Positions 1 to 19,026 of a stretch of DNA of 64,000 nt are shown here, one piece after another. A program made the position numbers and the translations under genes. Every line of letters begins with the position of its first letter. Position 1 is the stretch's first letter. The notes under the pieces were generated by a model that saw nothing but the letters and a program-made list of their open reading frames with translations, was not told the origin of the DNA and did no database searches. The DNA is taken from contig NZ_VDGT01000017.1 of NCBI RefSeq assembly GCF_006335015.1, forward strand, positions 1-64,000, written 5' to 3'. The DNA comes from Streptomyces sedi. Lineage in GTDB: Bacteria > Actinomycetota > Actinomycetes > Streptomycetales > Streptomycetaceae.

Positions 1-10523
<10,523 letters not shown>

Positions 10524-10740
10524 GTTGTCTGTACCTCCACGGGTCACCAACGACGTCGGGTTGGCGGAGCGGTCGCGTGTCGTGTCTCCGGCGGCGCCGG
10601 GAACGCCAGGCGGGTCTGGGGGGACCTGCCTGGGGAAGTCGGATGGGACGAGGGGTTCGCGAAGAGGGGGACGTGGCCTCGCGGCCGGCGGTGCGGGCGA
10701 GGCGGCACGTCGCCCCGTCTCCTCGCGTGGGTGGAGTGGG

Positions 10741-12087
10741 TCAGAACGCCGGCGCTGCGGTGGGGGCGCGCAGCGAGCCCAGGTACGGGTGCCACAGGTG
10801 CGTGGGATCGTTCTCCACGGCCTGCACGGTCTCCCGCATCACGCGCAGCACCTCGGGTTCCTCGTCGTCGTACAGGTCGCCCTGCAACAGGCGGACGACG
10901 TCGAGACGGTGCTTCGGGTCCTGCACGAACGCGGTGAACAGCACGTTCAGGCGGTAGTAGACGGAGATGAACTCGTACCAGTTGCGCACGCCGTTGCGCA
11001 GCCGCTTCTCGTAGCTGCTGAACATCGCCCGGGAGAAGTCGTCGGCCTCAAAGGCCGCGACGATGTCCTGCGAGGCGAACTTCGCGCTCGTCAGCGCGAC
11101 GCTGACACCGCTGGAGAAGATCGGGTCGACGAACCGCGCCGCGTCACCGATCATCACGAAACGGTCGCCGCAGATCTGCTTCATGGCGTAGCTGTAGTCC
11201 GCCTCGACCTTGAACGGGCGGACCTGCTCGGCCTTCCGCAGCTGCTCGGCGAGTTCGGGACGCGTGTCGATGAAGTCCCAGAAGAACTTGTCGCGGTCGG
11301 TGTTGGCCTCGACGAACCGGTGCTTCTGGGTCACCACACCGACGCTGGTGATCGTGTCGGTGATGGGGATCTGCCACACCCACGTGTCGTTGATGGGCAG
11401 GAAGTGGACGTAGATGTAGTCGATCTTCTCCGGGTTGGACGTCATCGCCTTCCGGTCCAGTCCCTCGAACCAGCTGTGGATGGCGTACTGGTCGAACACC
11501 GGGTCGGGGACCTTCACGCGCAGCTGCCGCCCGAGCATGGTCTGGCGGCCGGAGGCGTCCACGAACATCCGCGCGGTGACGTCGAACTCGCCGGACTCAT
11601 TGCGGCAGGTGACGGTGACCTGGTCGGGGTCGTCGAAGTCCACGTTGCGCACCCGGGTGTTCTGGGTGACCTTCGCCCCGAGTTCCTCGGCGTGCTCCAG
11701 CAGGATCTTGTCGAACTTGCCACGGTCCACGTGGTACGTGAAGTCGCGGGTGACGCCGGGCTGGTCCCGTTCGCTGAACTGGATCTCAGCGGCCCCGAAC
11801 TCGTGGGCTATCTTGCTGAAATCGTTGGTGACGATGTTGCGGGTTTCCTTCGAGGTCCACGCGGCCCCGTACTTCTTGGGAAATCCGGCCCGGTCGATCT
11901 TCTCCATGACGCCGGTCTCGGTCATCACGCGGGTGGTGGCGGGCACCAGGGATTCGCCCACGTGCTCCCGGGGGAAGCTCTCGCTCTCGAAGAGGGCGAC
12001 GGAAAGACCCGCCTTGGCCAGGTACGCCGCTGCGGTGGAACCCGCCGGGCCACCGCCGGCGATCACGATGTCGTAGTCAGTACTCAT
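10741..12087 (-). CDS. Flavin-dependent halogenase acting on a carrier-bound substrate
   Basis: The protein has 448 aa. The ATG at 12087 follows GAGGAA, 9 nt after the stop of the carrier-protein gene. The N-terminus has the FAD-binding GGGPAGSTAA motif (residues 10-20). The halogenase signature WxWxIP is present as WVWQIPI, and a conserved Lys sits in GFPKKYGAAW. The later FVDPIFSSGVS motif is typical of halogenases that use carrier-protein-tethered pyrroles (PltA/PrnC-like family knowledge). FADH2 must be supplied by a separate flavin reductase, and none is encoded in this window. Sitting between the PKS and the PCP/adenylation/dehydrogenase genes, it very likely chlorinates a pyrrolyl-S-PCP. 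The sequence does not show how many chlorines are added. A plain flavin monooxygenase is unlikely because of the WxWxIP box. Confidence 0.9.
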   Translation of the reverse strand: MSTDYDIVIAGGGPAGSTAAAYLAKAGLSVALFESESFPREHVGESLVPATTRVMTETGVMEKIDRAGFPKKYGAAWTSKETRNIVTNDFSKIAHEFGAAEIQFSERDQPGVTRDFTYHVDRGKFDKILLEHAEELGAKVTQNTRVRNVDFDDPDQVTVTCRNESGEFDVTARMFVDASGRQTMLGRQLRVKVPDPVFDQYAIHSWFEGLDRKAMTSNPEKIDYIYVHFLPINDTWVWQIPITDTITSVGVVTQKHRFVEANTDRDKFFWDFIDTRPELAEQLRKAEQVRPFKVEADYSYAMKQICGDRFVMIGDAARFVDPIFSSGVSVALTSAKFASQDIVAAFEADDFSRAMFSSYEKRLRNGVRNWYEFISVYYRLNVLFTAFVQDPKHRLDVVRLLQGDLYDDEEPEVLRVMRETVQAVENDPTHLWHPYLGSLRAPTAAPAF

Positions 12088-12095
12088 GCCGTTCC

Positions 12096-12380
12096 TCACT
12101 CCGTTCCCGCGACGGTCGCCCGCTGCGGACTTCCCAGGTCGTTGACCATCTTGGTGATGCTGCGAATGTCCTTGAAGTTCTCCGCGACGATTCCCGTGGG
12201 CGGCACGACAACGCCGAGTTCGTCCCGGAGGTACATGAGCAGCAGGGCGGTGTTCATCGAGTTGAGAACGCCCCACTCAAGCAGCGGCGTGGTGTCCTCC
12301 AGCTCCTTGTTCTCGTCCCCGCTGAGAAACCTTTCCTTGATAAAGGCAGTCACTTTTGCCGATATCTCGTCAGTGGACAC
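12096..12380 (-). CDS. Stand-alone peptidyl/acyl carrier protein for the pyrrole starter
   Basis: A 94-aa carrier protein with a GTG start at 12380 and GAGAGGGA upstream. The phosphopantetheine attachment Ser lies in LLEWGVLNSMNTALL, resembling the PltL-type discrete PCPs that hold proline during oxidation to pyrrole. Its size and helical pattern fit a single ACP/PCP domain with no extra domain. It is encoded directly after the adenylating enzyme and directly before the halogenase. It should be loaded with proline by the ligase, serve as substrate for the oxidase and halogenase, and then hand the aryl group to KS1. Activation needs a phosphopantetheinyl transferase such as the one encoded at 16502-17296. 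Confidence 0.9.
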   Translation of the reverse strand: MSTDEISAKVTAFIKERFLSGDENKELEDTTPLLEWGVLNSMNTALLLMYLRDELGVVVPPTGIVAENFKDIRSITKMVNDLGSPQRATVAGTE

Positions 12381-12442
12381 GTGAATTCCCTCTCTGCGCT
12401 GACTGCGTGGAGTGTCGATGCTGGAACTGGTTATCCGGCGAA

Positions 12443-13945
12443 TCAGTCTCGTGTGCTCGCCGAATTCTCGACCGGCCTCGTGGAACGGGTCACGCGTGCC
12501 GTGAGTGCGCCTCGGTCCACTTTCCCGTTCCGGGTTCGCGGCAGCTGAGCGACCCGGTGCACCTCGTCGACCACCATGTAGCGCGGCAGCCGTTCCGCGC
12601 TGTGTCGCTTGAGGCCGAGAACGCCTGGTTCCCGTCCGGCCCGGGGGAGCACGAAGGCCACCAACCGGGCGTCCATGCCGTGCCCGACGACGACGGCGAC
12701 CGCCTCGGCCACATCGGGGTGGGCGGACAGCGCCGCCTCCACCTCACCGAGTTCGACGCGGTGTCCGCGCACCTTGACCATGTGGTCGCGCCGGCCGATG
12801 TACTCGAACCGGCCGTCCGGCAGGACCCGCACCAGGTCGCCGGTGTGGTAGGGGCCCCGGTGGGCCGGCTGGCCCCAGTACCCGAGCATCACCGTCGGGC
12901 CCTTGACCAGCAGTTCGCCCTCGTCTCCGACCTCGGCCACCGCGCCGTCGGATCGCCGGGCCCACACCAGGTCGCCGCTACAGGCCCTGCCGATCGGCAC
13001 CGGCCGGTCCCGCCGCAGGTCCCGGGGCTCGACCTCGTGGAAGGTACAGACGTTGGTTTCCGTCGGGCCGTAGAGGTTGAGCAGCCTGGCCCGGGTCCAG
13101 CCGGCGAGTTGGCGCACCTGGTCGATCGCGAACGGCTCGCCTGCGAAGAGCACGGCCCGCAGGCTCTCCGGCGCCGGCCTGTCGAGCATCCCGCCGGCAC
13201 GCATCATCAGCGCGAGGGCCGACGGCACCGAGTACCAGACGCTGATCCGCTCCTGGTACAGAAACTCCACCAACTGGATTGGTGCGTAGGCGAGTTCGTG
13301 CGGAACGACGTGGACGGACGCCCCACTGGCGAACGCCGCGTAGAGGTCGAGCACGGAGAGGTCGAAGGTGAGCGGCGCGTGGTTGGCGAACCGGTCCTCG
13401 GGCGTCGCCCCGAGTTCGGCAACCGCCCAGTCGACGAACGCCCTCGCGTTGCGGTGGCTGATGCACACGCCCTTGGGGCTGCCGGTTGAGCCAGACGTGT
13501 AGAGGATGTACGCCAGATCGCCGATGTCGACGGCCTCGTTGACGGGGCTCGGCGGCGGCGCGAGTTCCTCGTGGAGGTCCTGGACGGGGACGCCGGGCAG
13601 GTCCTGGGCCAGCTGCGACGTGGGCTGGGCGTCGGTCACGACCGCACGGGCCCGGCAGTCGCGGGCCATGGTGGCGACCCGCTGTCGCGGAACGTTGCGG
13701 TCGGCGGGCACATAGGCGGCTCCCAGCCGCAGCGCGGCCTGCGTCGCCGCCACCGTCTCCGGAGACTTCTCGGCCCAGACCACCACACGGTCGCCCGGCT
13801 CGACGCCGAGGTCTCGTAACCTGGCGGCCAGGGCGTTGGCGCGCCGGTCCAGTTCGCCGTAGGTGTACGCGCCCGAGGGGCCGGCGACCGCCAGGTGTTC
13901 GGGGGCCGTGGCCGCGGCGTCGATGACGTACTGGTGCAGCGTCAC
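12443..13945 (-). CDS. Stand-alone adenylation enzyme, probable L-prolyl-AMP ligase
   Basis: A 500-aa ANL-superfamily enzyme. The GTG at 13945 overlaps the stop of the oxidase gene (GTGA), so the two are translationally coupled. Core motifs: A3 YTSGSTGSPKGV, A4 NHAPLTFDLSVLD, A5 NLYGPTETN, A7 YHTGDLV, A8 GRRDHMVKVRGHRVELGE and A10 NGKVDR with the catalytic Lys. There is no fused carrier domain, which matches PltF/RedM-type prolyl ligases that load a separate PCP. Proline specificity is inferred from the company of the PCP and acyl-dehydrogenase genes; I did not derive it from the binding-pocket code. The expected role is ATP-dependent activation of L-proline and transfer to the phosphopantetheine of the adjacent PCP. 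Confidence 0.88.
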   Translation of the reverse strand: MTLHQYVIDAAATAPEHLAVAGPSGAYTYGELDRRANALAARLRDLGVEPGDRVVVWAEKSPETVAATQAALRLGAAYVPADRNVPRQRVATMARDCRARAVVTDAQPTSQLAQDLPGVPVQDLHEELAPPPSPVNEAVDIGDLAYILYTSGSTGSPKGVCISHRNARAFVDWAVAELGATPEDRFANHAPLTFDLSVLDLYAAFASGASVHVVPHELAYAPIQLVEFLYQERISVWYSVPSALALMMRAGGMLDRPAPESLRAVLFAGEPFAIDQVRQLAGWTRARLLNLYGPTETNVCTFHEVEPRDLRRDRPVPIGRACSGDLVWARRSDGAVAEVGDEGELLVKGPTVMLGYWGQPAHRGPYHTGDLVRVLPDGRFEYIGRRDHMVKVRGHRVELGEVEAALSAHPDVAEAVAVVVGHGMDARLVAFVLPRAGREPGVLGLKRHSAERLPRYMVVDEVHRVAQLPRTRNGKVDRGALTARVTRSTRPVENSASTRD

Positions 13946-15084
13946 AGTCCGGCCTCCCGGGCCACCAGCTCCCGCTGGACCTCGCTGGTTCCGGAGAAGA
14001 TGGTGGTCGGGATCGCGTCCCGCAGTTGCTGCTCGATGCCGGCGGCGGAGAGGTATCCGGCGCCGCCGAATATCTGCACCGCGTCGAGGCTGTTGGCCAC
14101 CGCCGCTTCAGACACCGCGAGCTTCGCCAGGGCGATCGCCCCCACGTGATCGCGGCCGTTGTCGAGCAGCCAGCATCCCCGGTAGAGGAGCAGTCGGCCG
14201 CTCTCCAACCGCTGCTTCATCTCGGCGATCCGGTGCGATATCGCCTGGAACGCGCCGATGCGTCGTCCGAACTGCTCGCGCCGCCTGGCGTGTTCGACGC
14301 AGCGGGCGAGCTGGTGCTCCATCGCGCCCAGGTAGGCGGCGAGGAGGCAGGCGCGTTCCCAGGCCATCGAGTGCTGGAACACCGCACCGCCCTGGCCCTC
14401 CGCACCGAGCCGATACGCCTCCGGGACGCGGCAGTTGTCGAATCTCACCCGCGACGCCGGGCAGCTGCTGAGCCCCATCTTCTCCATCGGCTCGCCGACG
14501 ACGACCCCGGGCAGGTCACGGGGCACCACGAACCCCGTCACGCCAAGGAACCCGGCCTTCGGGTTGGTGACGGCGTAGGTGACGATGGCGTCGGCGGCGG
14601 GGGCGTTGCTGGCGAACGATTTCTCACCGTCGAGTACGTACGCCCCGTCGTCGTCGCGCCGGGCTCGGACGGCAAGCCGGCCGACGTCGGAGCCCGCGTC
14701 GTCCTCGGTCATCGCGTTGGCCGCGATGACATCGCCGCTGGCGAGGCCGGACACCATCCCGTCGCGTATCTCCTGCGACGCGAAGTCGCGGATGGGGACG
14801 GCGCAGGCCAACAGGTGGGCGCAGACGGCGAACACGAGGCCGGTGTCGCGGCAGCCGCGCCCGAACGCCTCCAGGGACAGCGCGGTGTCCAGCGCACCGA
14901 GGCCGCCGCCCCCCTGCTCCGTGGGCAGGCAGAGGCCGGTCAGCCCCAGGGACGCGGCGACCTTCCACTGCTGGCGCGTGAAGTATCCGTCCGCGCCGGA
15001 CGGTGCGTCACCGAGTTGCTCCCGGGTGGCGGCAAGGGTCTCGTCGTACCGCCGCTGTTGGTCGGCGGTCAGGTCAAAGTCCAC
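13942..15084 (-). CDS. Acyl-CoA dehydrogenase-like prolyl-S-PCP oxidase
   Basis: 380 aa from the GTG at 15084, preceded by AAGGGGG. A more upstream GTG at 15129 in the same frame would add 15 unconvincing residues. The flavin acyl-CoA dehydrogenase fold is clear from AMTEDDAGSD, RREQFGRRIG and the C-terminal FSGTSEVQR. The common catalytic Glu of the YEGT motif is replaced by Ser (FSGT). A Glu instead sits in the internal helix AWERACLLA, as in isovaleryl-CoA dehydrogenase and the PltE/RedW/PigA prolyl oxidases. It should perform the four-electron oxidation of prolyl-S-PCP to pyrrolyl-2-carboxyl-S-PCP using FAD. It is the first gene of the starter-unit operon. Confidence 0.88.
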   Translation of the reverse strand: MDFDLTADQQRRYDETLAATREQLGDAPSGADGYFTRQQWKVAASLGLTGLCLPTEQGGGGLGALDTALSLEAFGRGCRDTGLVFAVCAHLLACAVPIRDFASQEIRDGMVSGLASGDVIAANAMTEDDAGSDVGRLAVRARRDDDGAYVLDGEKSFASNAPAADAIVTYAVTNPKAGFLGVTGFVVPRDLPGVVVGEPMEKMGLSSCPASRVRFDNCRVPEAYRLGAEGQGGAVFQHSMAWERACLLAAYLGAMEHQLARCVEHARRREQFGRRIGAFQAISHRIAEMKQRLESGRLLLYRGCWLLDNGRDHVGAIALAKLAVSEAAVANSLDAVQIFGGAGYLSAAGIEQQLRDAIPTTIFSGTSEVQRELVAREAGL

Positions 15085-15812
15085 AATTCCCCCTTCAATT
15101 GTGGAATGCGCGCCACCTGTCAGTCGCACCTACCGGGCCCCTACGGAACCCGTACCAGGGCAGCCCCGAACTGCCCTTGGTGCACTGAGCGTTGAATGTC
15201 CGCATCCCCCGTGGATCGGTGCTTCACCTGGCGCTCGTCAGGCGTGTCGCCCCCCAAGGGTCACGGGGTCGACGCCGGTCGATCTCATCGGATGTTGACG
15301 ATGTTGCCGTTGATCTCTGCTGTCATCGGCAAACCTAGGACGTCTCCACGGGAACCGTCAAGGACCGAGACGAGCGGATGACATCAAATGATCTCGCTAG
15401 CATCGCCACTTTGCGATGACGTGGGAGCGGTGACCTGCGGGCTCCCGGGGCGGCTGCGGCACGTCGAGGCGGGCCGGGTGCGGCCAGACGGGCGTTCCGT
15501 GAACGTCGGTGGCACGCTGTCGACTCGGCGACCGAGGGGCCGATCTTCCCTGGAGCAAAGTGCGCACACATTCGTGCGCGGGTATCGCGACCGAGTCTCC
15601 CCGCGCTCGGCACGGTGAAGCCTGGCCGACGCCGTCTCCCGCGCCGGACCGGCCCGGCCGCCCCCGAGCCGGCGAGAAAAGTCGCAGCGGAGATCAGGGG
15701 ACCACGAGGAGAAGCAAGAGGAAACGAGAGGAAAGTCGAGGCAACGAGCGAGAGGCGGGCCGGTCGAGCAGGGCCGACCGCGGGGCGCTGCGCTCTGCTC
15801 GGCCAGGGTGGG
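15085..15812. other. Intergenic region upstream of the starter operon
   Basis: I see no convincing gene in these 728 bases. The reading frames that stay open are arginine/proline-rich shadows. The stretch holds the promoter at 15332-15361. About 40 bp upstream of its -35 box is a perfect 6-bp inverted repeat, CATCGC-cacttt-GCGATG (15401-15418), that could be an operator or a hairpin. Confidence 0.5.
15332..15361 (-). promoter_or_regulatory. Probable sigma-70-type promoter of the starter/PKS operon
   Basis: Read on the minus strand, TTGACG (15361-15356) and TAGGTT (15337-15332) are separated by 18 nt. This is a good match to the HrdB-type consensus. Transcription would start near 15325, leaving a leader of about 240 nt before the GTG at 15084, and would run through the oxidase, ligase, PCP, halogenase and PKS genes, which all point the same way. 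Confidence 0.5.
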
Positions 15813-16238
15813 TCACGCGCGCTGGCGAGCCCGCTTCCGCGCGGCGGGGCGAGGAGCCAGCGGCACTTCCTCGGCGGAGTCGTCGTCCTCGGCGGCACCG
15901 TGCTGCGGATTGAGCGCCACCGCGTTGTCGGTGGCCTCAAGCAGCGTCTCGGCGGACGCGAGGAGGTCCAGGAGTTCGGGATGGGCGAGCGAGTAAAACA
16001 TCTGCCGGCCCTCGGGCCGCGCGGTGACGAGATTGCAGTCACGGAGACAGGCCAGGTGCGCCGACACGGTGGACTGGGCGAGGTTCATCGCCGTCGTCAG
16101 GTCCACAACTCGCGCCTCGCCACGGGCCAGACGCTGCAAGATCGCCAGCCGGGTGGAGTCCGACAGACCTCGGAACATAGCCGCCGCCGGCGCGAGCTCC
16201 TCCCGGAACCCGGACGCGGTCTCGCTCATTATCGACAT
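15813..16238 (-). CDS. ArsR/SmtB-family transcriptional regulator (CmtR-like)
   Basis: 141 aa with a winged helix-turn-helix (FRGLSDSTRLAILQRLARGE, then the recognition helix AQSTVSAHLACLRDCNLV, then the wing RPEGRQMFYSL). The LRDC Cys of CadC/CmtR-type Cd/Pb sensors is present. The C-terminal segment AVALNPQHG has Asn where CmtR relatives usually carry a ligand Cys (VALCPxYG), so metal sensing may be lost or changed. The C-terminus ends in an unusual basic tail, PRPAARKRARQRA. The start is ATG 16238 or ATG 16229; neither has a strong ribosome site. It is divergent from the PPTase gene and is about half identical by eye to the regulator at 17844, so the pair look like paralogues serving this cluster. 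Confidence 0.85.
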   Translation of the reverse strand: MSIMSETASGFREELAPAAAMFRGLSDSTRLAILQRLARGEARVVDLTTAMNLAQSTVSAHLACLRDCNLVTARPEGRQMFYSLAHPELLDLLASAETLLEATDNAVALNPQHGAAEDDDSAEEVPLAPRPAARKRARQRA

Positions 16239-16339
16239 AGAAGAATGATAACGGCAGTCAACGGTGTGTCGATGCGGGGCGAGTCATGGTTCGGCAACGT
16301 TTCGGCCGCGCCCGGCTGTTGACGCAGGTCGTCGCAGCG

Positions 16340-16392
16340 TGACGCCCTGGGGCGTCAACGACGGCTCCGGCGCCCCGGCACGACGTCGTGCC
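16340..16392. promoter_or_regulatory. Inverted repeats between ArsR regulator and PPTase genes
   Basis: Two perfect dyads lie in the divergent intergenic region. TGACGCC-ctgg-GGCGTCA occupies 16340-16357. GGCACGACGTCGTGCC, a 16-bp uninterrupted palindrome, occupies 16377-16392. They are plausible binding sites for the flanking ArsR-type regulators. No promoter elements could be assigned with confidence. Confidence 0.45.
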
Positions 16393-16501
16393 GCCGGCGG
16401 CCGGACGAACCCGCTACCCAACGCCGCGCGCCGATGGTAGCTTCACCTGTCGATTTCATGGACGAAGTCGGATGGCATGGTGATCGGGGGTGGCCGGGCC
16501 G

Positions 16502-17296
16502 ATGGATGGTGGCCACGCGGCGGCGGACGGCGGACGTTCCGCGACCGCCGTGCGCGCTCCCTCAACCGCCGGGCGCCGGCCCGCCGAGCTGGACCTCGCC
16601 GCCGGTCCCGGACCGGTGCGCACGCCAGCCCCCGGCGCCCTGCCCGCGCTGTGGATCGTGGACGCCGCCCGGCACGCGGCGTCGGCCGCGATGGCGGCGC
16701 CGACGGTTCTCGACGAGGAGGAGCAGCGGCGAGCCGCCGCCCTCCGCCGCGAGCATGACCGCGCGACCTATCTGGTCGCCCATGTGGCGCTGCGGACGCT
16801 GCTGGGGGCCTACCTCGACATCCCGCCCCGCCACGTCAACCTCGTCCGCGAGAACTGTCCACTGTGCGACGAGCCGCACGGCCGTCCGGCGGTCGAGGGC
16901 GGCGCGCCCCACTTCTCCCTGTCCCACAGCGGCTCCCTCGCGCTGCTGGCGGTGGCCGCACAGCCCGTGGGCGTGGACGTGGAAGAGGTGCCGTCCGCCC
17001 GCACGACGGCGGAGGTCGTGGGGGCGCTGCACCCACGCGAGAGGGCGGAGCTCGGCCTGCTTCCCCCGGCGGAGCGGCCCTCCGCCTGCGCCAGGATCTG
17101 GGCGCGCAAGGAGGCGTACCTGAAGGGGATCGGCACCGGGCTCGCCCGCGACCCGTCGCTCGACTACCTCGGCGCGGCGCCGGGGCCGGCGTCGGTGGCG
17201 CGGTGGCGGGTCGTGGATGTCTCCGTGCCGTCGGGCTTCGCCGGGGCGGTGGCGACCCCGGGGCGAGAGCAACCGAAGGGCGCGGCCGGCGCCTGA
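16502..17296 (+). CDS. Sfp-type 4'-phosphopantetheinyl transferase
   Basis: 264 aa from the ATG at 16502, which has GGGGGTGG six nt upstream; a GTG at 16490 in the same frame is possible. The signature residues are FSLSHSG, GVDVEEV (Mg-binding) and WARKEAYLKGIGTGL, the complete Sfp/Gsp-type motif set. It transfers phosphopantetheine from CoA to the active Ser of carrier domains. Its place between two cluster-side regulators suggests it activates the discrete PCP and the ACPs of the PKS. The first 45 residues are Ala/Gly/Pro-rich and not conserved in the family, so the real start may be further downstream. Confidence 0.92.
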   Translation: MDGGHAAADGGRSATAVRAPSTAGRRPAELDLAAGPGPVRTPAPGALPALWIVDAARHAASAAMAAPTVLDEEEQRRAAALRREHDRATYLVAHVALRTLLGAYLDIPPRHVNLVRENCPLCDEPHGRPAVEGGAPHFSLSHSGSLALLAVAAQPVGVDVEEVPSARTTAEVVGALHPRERAELGLLPPAERPSACARIWARKEAYLKGIGTGLARDPSLDYLGAAPGPASVARWRVVDVSVPSGFAGAVATPGREQPKGAAGA

Positions 17297-17714
17297 GAAC
17301 GCCCCCGGGCGCCGACCGGGCGCGCACCCGCAGGAAATGCGATGTACCGCTGCGTAAAGGGAAGTTCTCTCCGTGAGAAGTCCCGCCGAATATCGGACAC
17401 GCCCTCCACTGCGACGACGTTGTGGCGTGCGATAAACACGGACTTCACGTTCCTCCTCCGAAGTCGATTCATCTTCGTTACCGAACGGGTCGACTGCTCC
17501 GGGACGGATCATCGCGCGGTCGCGCCGGACCGGGGCCCTCGTACGTTCCCCCTGGTCGGGGGGCGCCCGGGCCGATCGGTGACGCGGCCCGGCGCCGGCG
17601 CGTCGGCCCCGTGCCTCAACCTCCGGTAACTAGCGGGCACTTGCTCGGGAGACGCCTATGTGGCACGCTGTCAGAACGAAGGGGAGTAGCCCCTAATGTC
17701 GCGGTCGACATACT
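17297..17714. other. Intergenic stretch without a recognisable gene
   Basis: About 420 bases follow the PPTase stop without a convincing coding frame. Near the right end is a short dyad, AGGGG-agtag-CCCCT (about 17681-17695). A promoter for the regulator at 17844 should lie here or in the repeat cluster that follows. Confidence 0.4.
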
Positions 17715-17835
17715 GACGTCTCAACAGACGTCCGGCTGCGCGGCCTCGTTATTTCGAGGCGGGCGAGACCTTCGACTCATGGCAGTAATGCCGGGGTCGG
17801 AGTCTCGCGTCTTCCGGTCCCGGCGCGACCGGAAG
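17715..17835. promoter_or_regulatory. Cluster of three perfect inverted repeats upstream of an ArsR gene
   Basis: Dyad 1 is GACGTCT-caac-AGACGTC (17715-17732). Dyad 2 is GCCTCG-ttattt-CGAGGC (17743-17760). Dyad 3 has 9-bp arms, CTTCCGGTC and GACCGGAAG, at 17811-17819 and 17827-17835. The right arm of dyad 3 contains most of the ribosome site GGAAGG of the gene starting at 17844. It could therefore be an operator, an RNA hairpin that hides the ribosome site, or both. Confidence 0.55.
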
Positions 17836-17843
17836 GAACACAA

Positions 17844-18209
17844 ATGGCTTTCAGCTTGGACTCGTGGGGGGACGACTCCAGCAGCGAAGCACTGGCTCCC
17901 AATGTGACCCTGTTCCGTTCCCTGGCGGACACGGCCCGGCTGGCGATCCTGCATCATCTGGCCGGCGGCGAGGCACAGCCGGACGAGTTGTCCGACGCCC
18001 TGGGTCTGGCCGACTCCACCGTCTCGGCACACCTCTCGCACCTGCGTGGCTGCGGGCTGGTGGATCTGCGCATCGAGGGGGGCGCCTCGTATTACCACCT
18101 GGCCCGGCCGGAGTTGTTGGATCTGCTCATCAGCGTCGAACTGCTGCTCGTCGCGACGGAGGGCGGGGGTGCCTGCTGCCCCCACCACGCACTGCGGGAG
18201 GTGGACTGA
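17844..18209 (+). CDS. ArsR/SmtB-family transcriptional regulator
   Basis: 121 aa from an ATG with GGAAGGAA well placed upstream. Winged helix-turn-helix: FRSLADTARLAILHHLAGGE, then LADSTVSAHLSHLRGCGLV, then the wing IEGGASYYHL. It is clearly a paralogue of the regulator at 15813-16238, sharing the RPELLDLL and TLLEAT/LLLVAT helix. Unlike that paralogue it ends in ACCPHHALREVD, a Cys-Cys-His-His group that could bind a metal or be redox-active. Autoregulation through the inverted repeats directly upstream is likely. The signal it responds to is unknown, and a pathway role is inferred only from position. Confidence 0.88.
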   Translation: MAFSLDSWGDDSSSEALAPNVTLFRSLADTARLAILHHLAGGEAQPDELSDALGLADSTVSAHLSHLRGCGLVDLRIEGGASYYHLARPELLDLLISVELLLVATEGGGACCPHHALREVD

Positions 18210-19026
18210 CGTCGAGAGGGCCAACGCCGGGCCCACCGGGGTCTTCACGCGCACGTCCCATGGTGCGATGGTGCTCCGCATCGTGACCGAGTGCCACAAC
18301 CCGCCGATGTGGTCTCTTCGTTCGATGTGGACGGACGGTCTTCAGCAACGGGACGGCGCCGCCCCGTGCGCGGTGTGCGGAGCCGTGCGCGTGTGCGGAG
18401 CCCTGCCTCGGTGCGGGGAGGCCCGTCGGACCACGCCCAGCACCCTCGCGGTGGAGGAGGTATCCGTGCGGGCGGACGGGCGCGCCCTGCCATGGCATCC
18501 CACGCCCGACCGGTCGGGCCCGCCCTGCCTGACGGTTGGGGGTGAGGCGGCGGACGTGGGTGGCCTGCCCAGCCGCTCCTCGCCGAGGGGCCATGCGGAA
18601 GAGGGTGGGCAGGGCTAGGGACATGGAGATCCTCGATGAGCGGCGGAAGGACGCGGAGTGAGACGGATCTGGTGCGCGCCCGTCGGCGTGAACTTCGTCC
18701 TCCGTGATCGGGATTGTCCCCTTCCTCCTCCTGTGGTTCTTTCTGGCCAACTTTCCTCTCTACGATGTGGGAATCACCGAACAGGGAACCGACCGAGAAC
18801 GACGGCGTTCTTCCGTGTTGTTTCCGCCCGTCTGCCTGGTCGCCCTCTGGGCCGCGTTCTGAGCTTCGCACGAGCTGACCCCGGGGTCGGCGCGGCGGGG
18901 GTCGAGAGGCGCTCTACCCGGCGGCTGGTGGTCCCGGTAGCGTGGATGTGCGATTGTGGCCCGTGTGAGCCGGGTGACCGGGATCGGCGCGTTCCCTGTC
19001 AACGCGACTCGGGATGGTGTTTCACC
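18210..19026. other. Apparently non-coding or decayed DNA
   Basis: No frame here resembles a known protein. A 52-codon GTG-started frame at 18704-18862 (plus) encodes a hydrophobic N-terminal half (LLLWFFLANF), but it has no ribosome site and cannot be supported as a gene. The stretch marks the edge of the polyketide cluster before the insertion-sequence region. Confidence 0.4.

Noticed and set aside
10741..12087. Free-tryptophan halogenase
   Set aside because: The neighbouring PCP, prolyl ligase and oxidase and the FVDPIFSSG context favour a carrier-bound pyrrole substrate.
18704..18862. 52-codon hydrophobic frame (LLLWFFLANF)
   Set aside because: No ribosome site, immediate upstream stop, no homology recognised and surrounded by decayed DNA; kept only as a remark.
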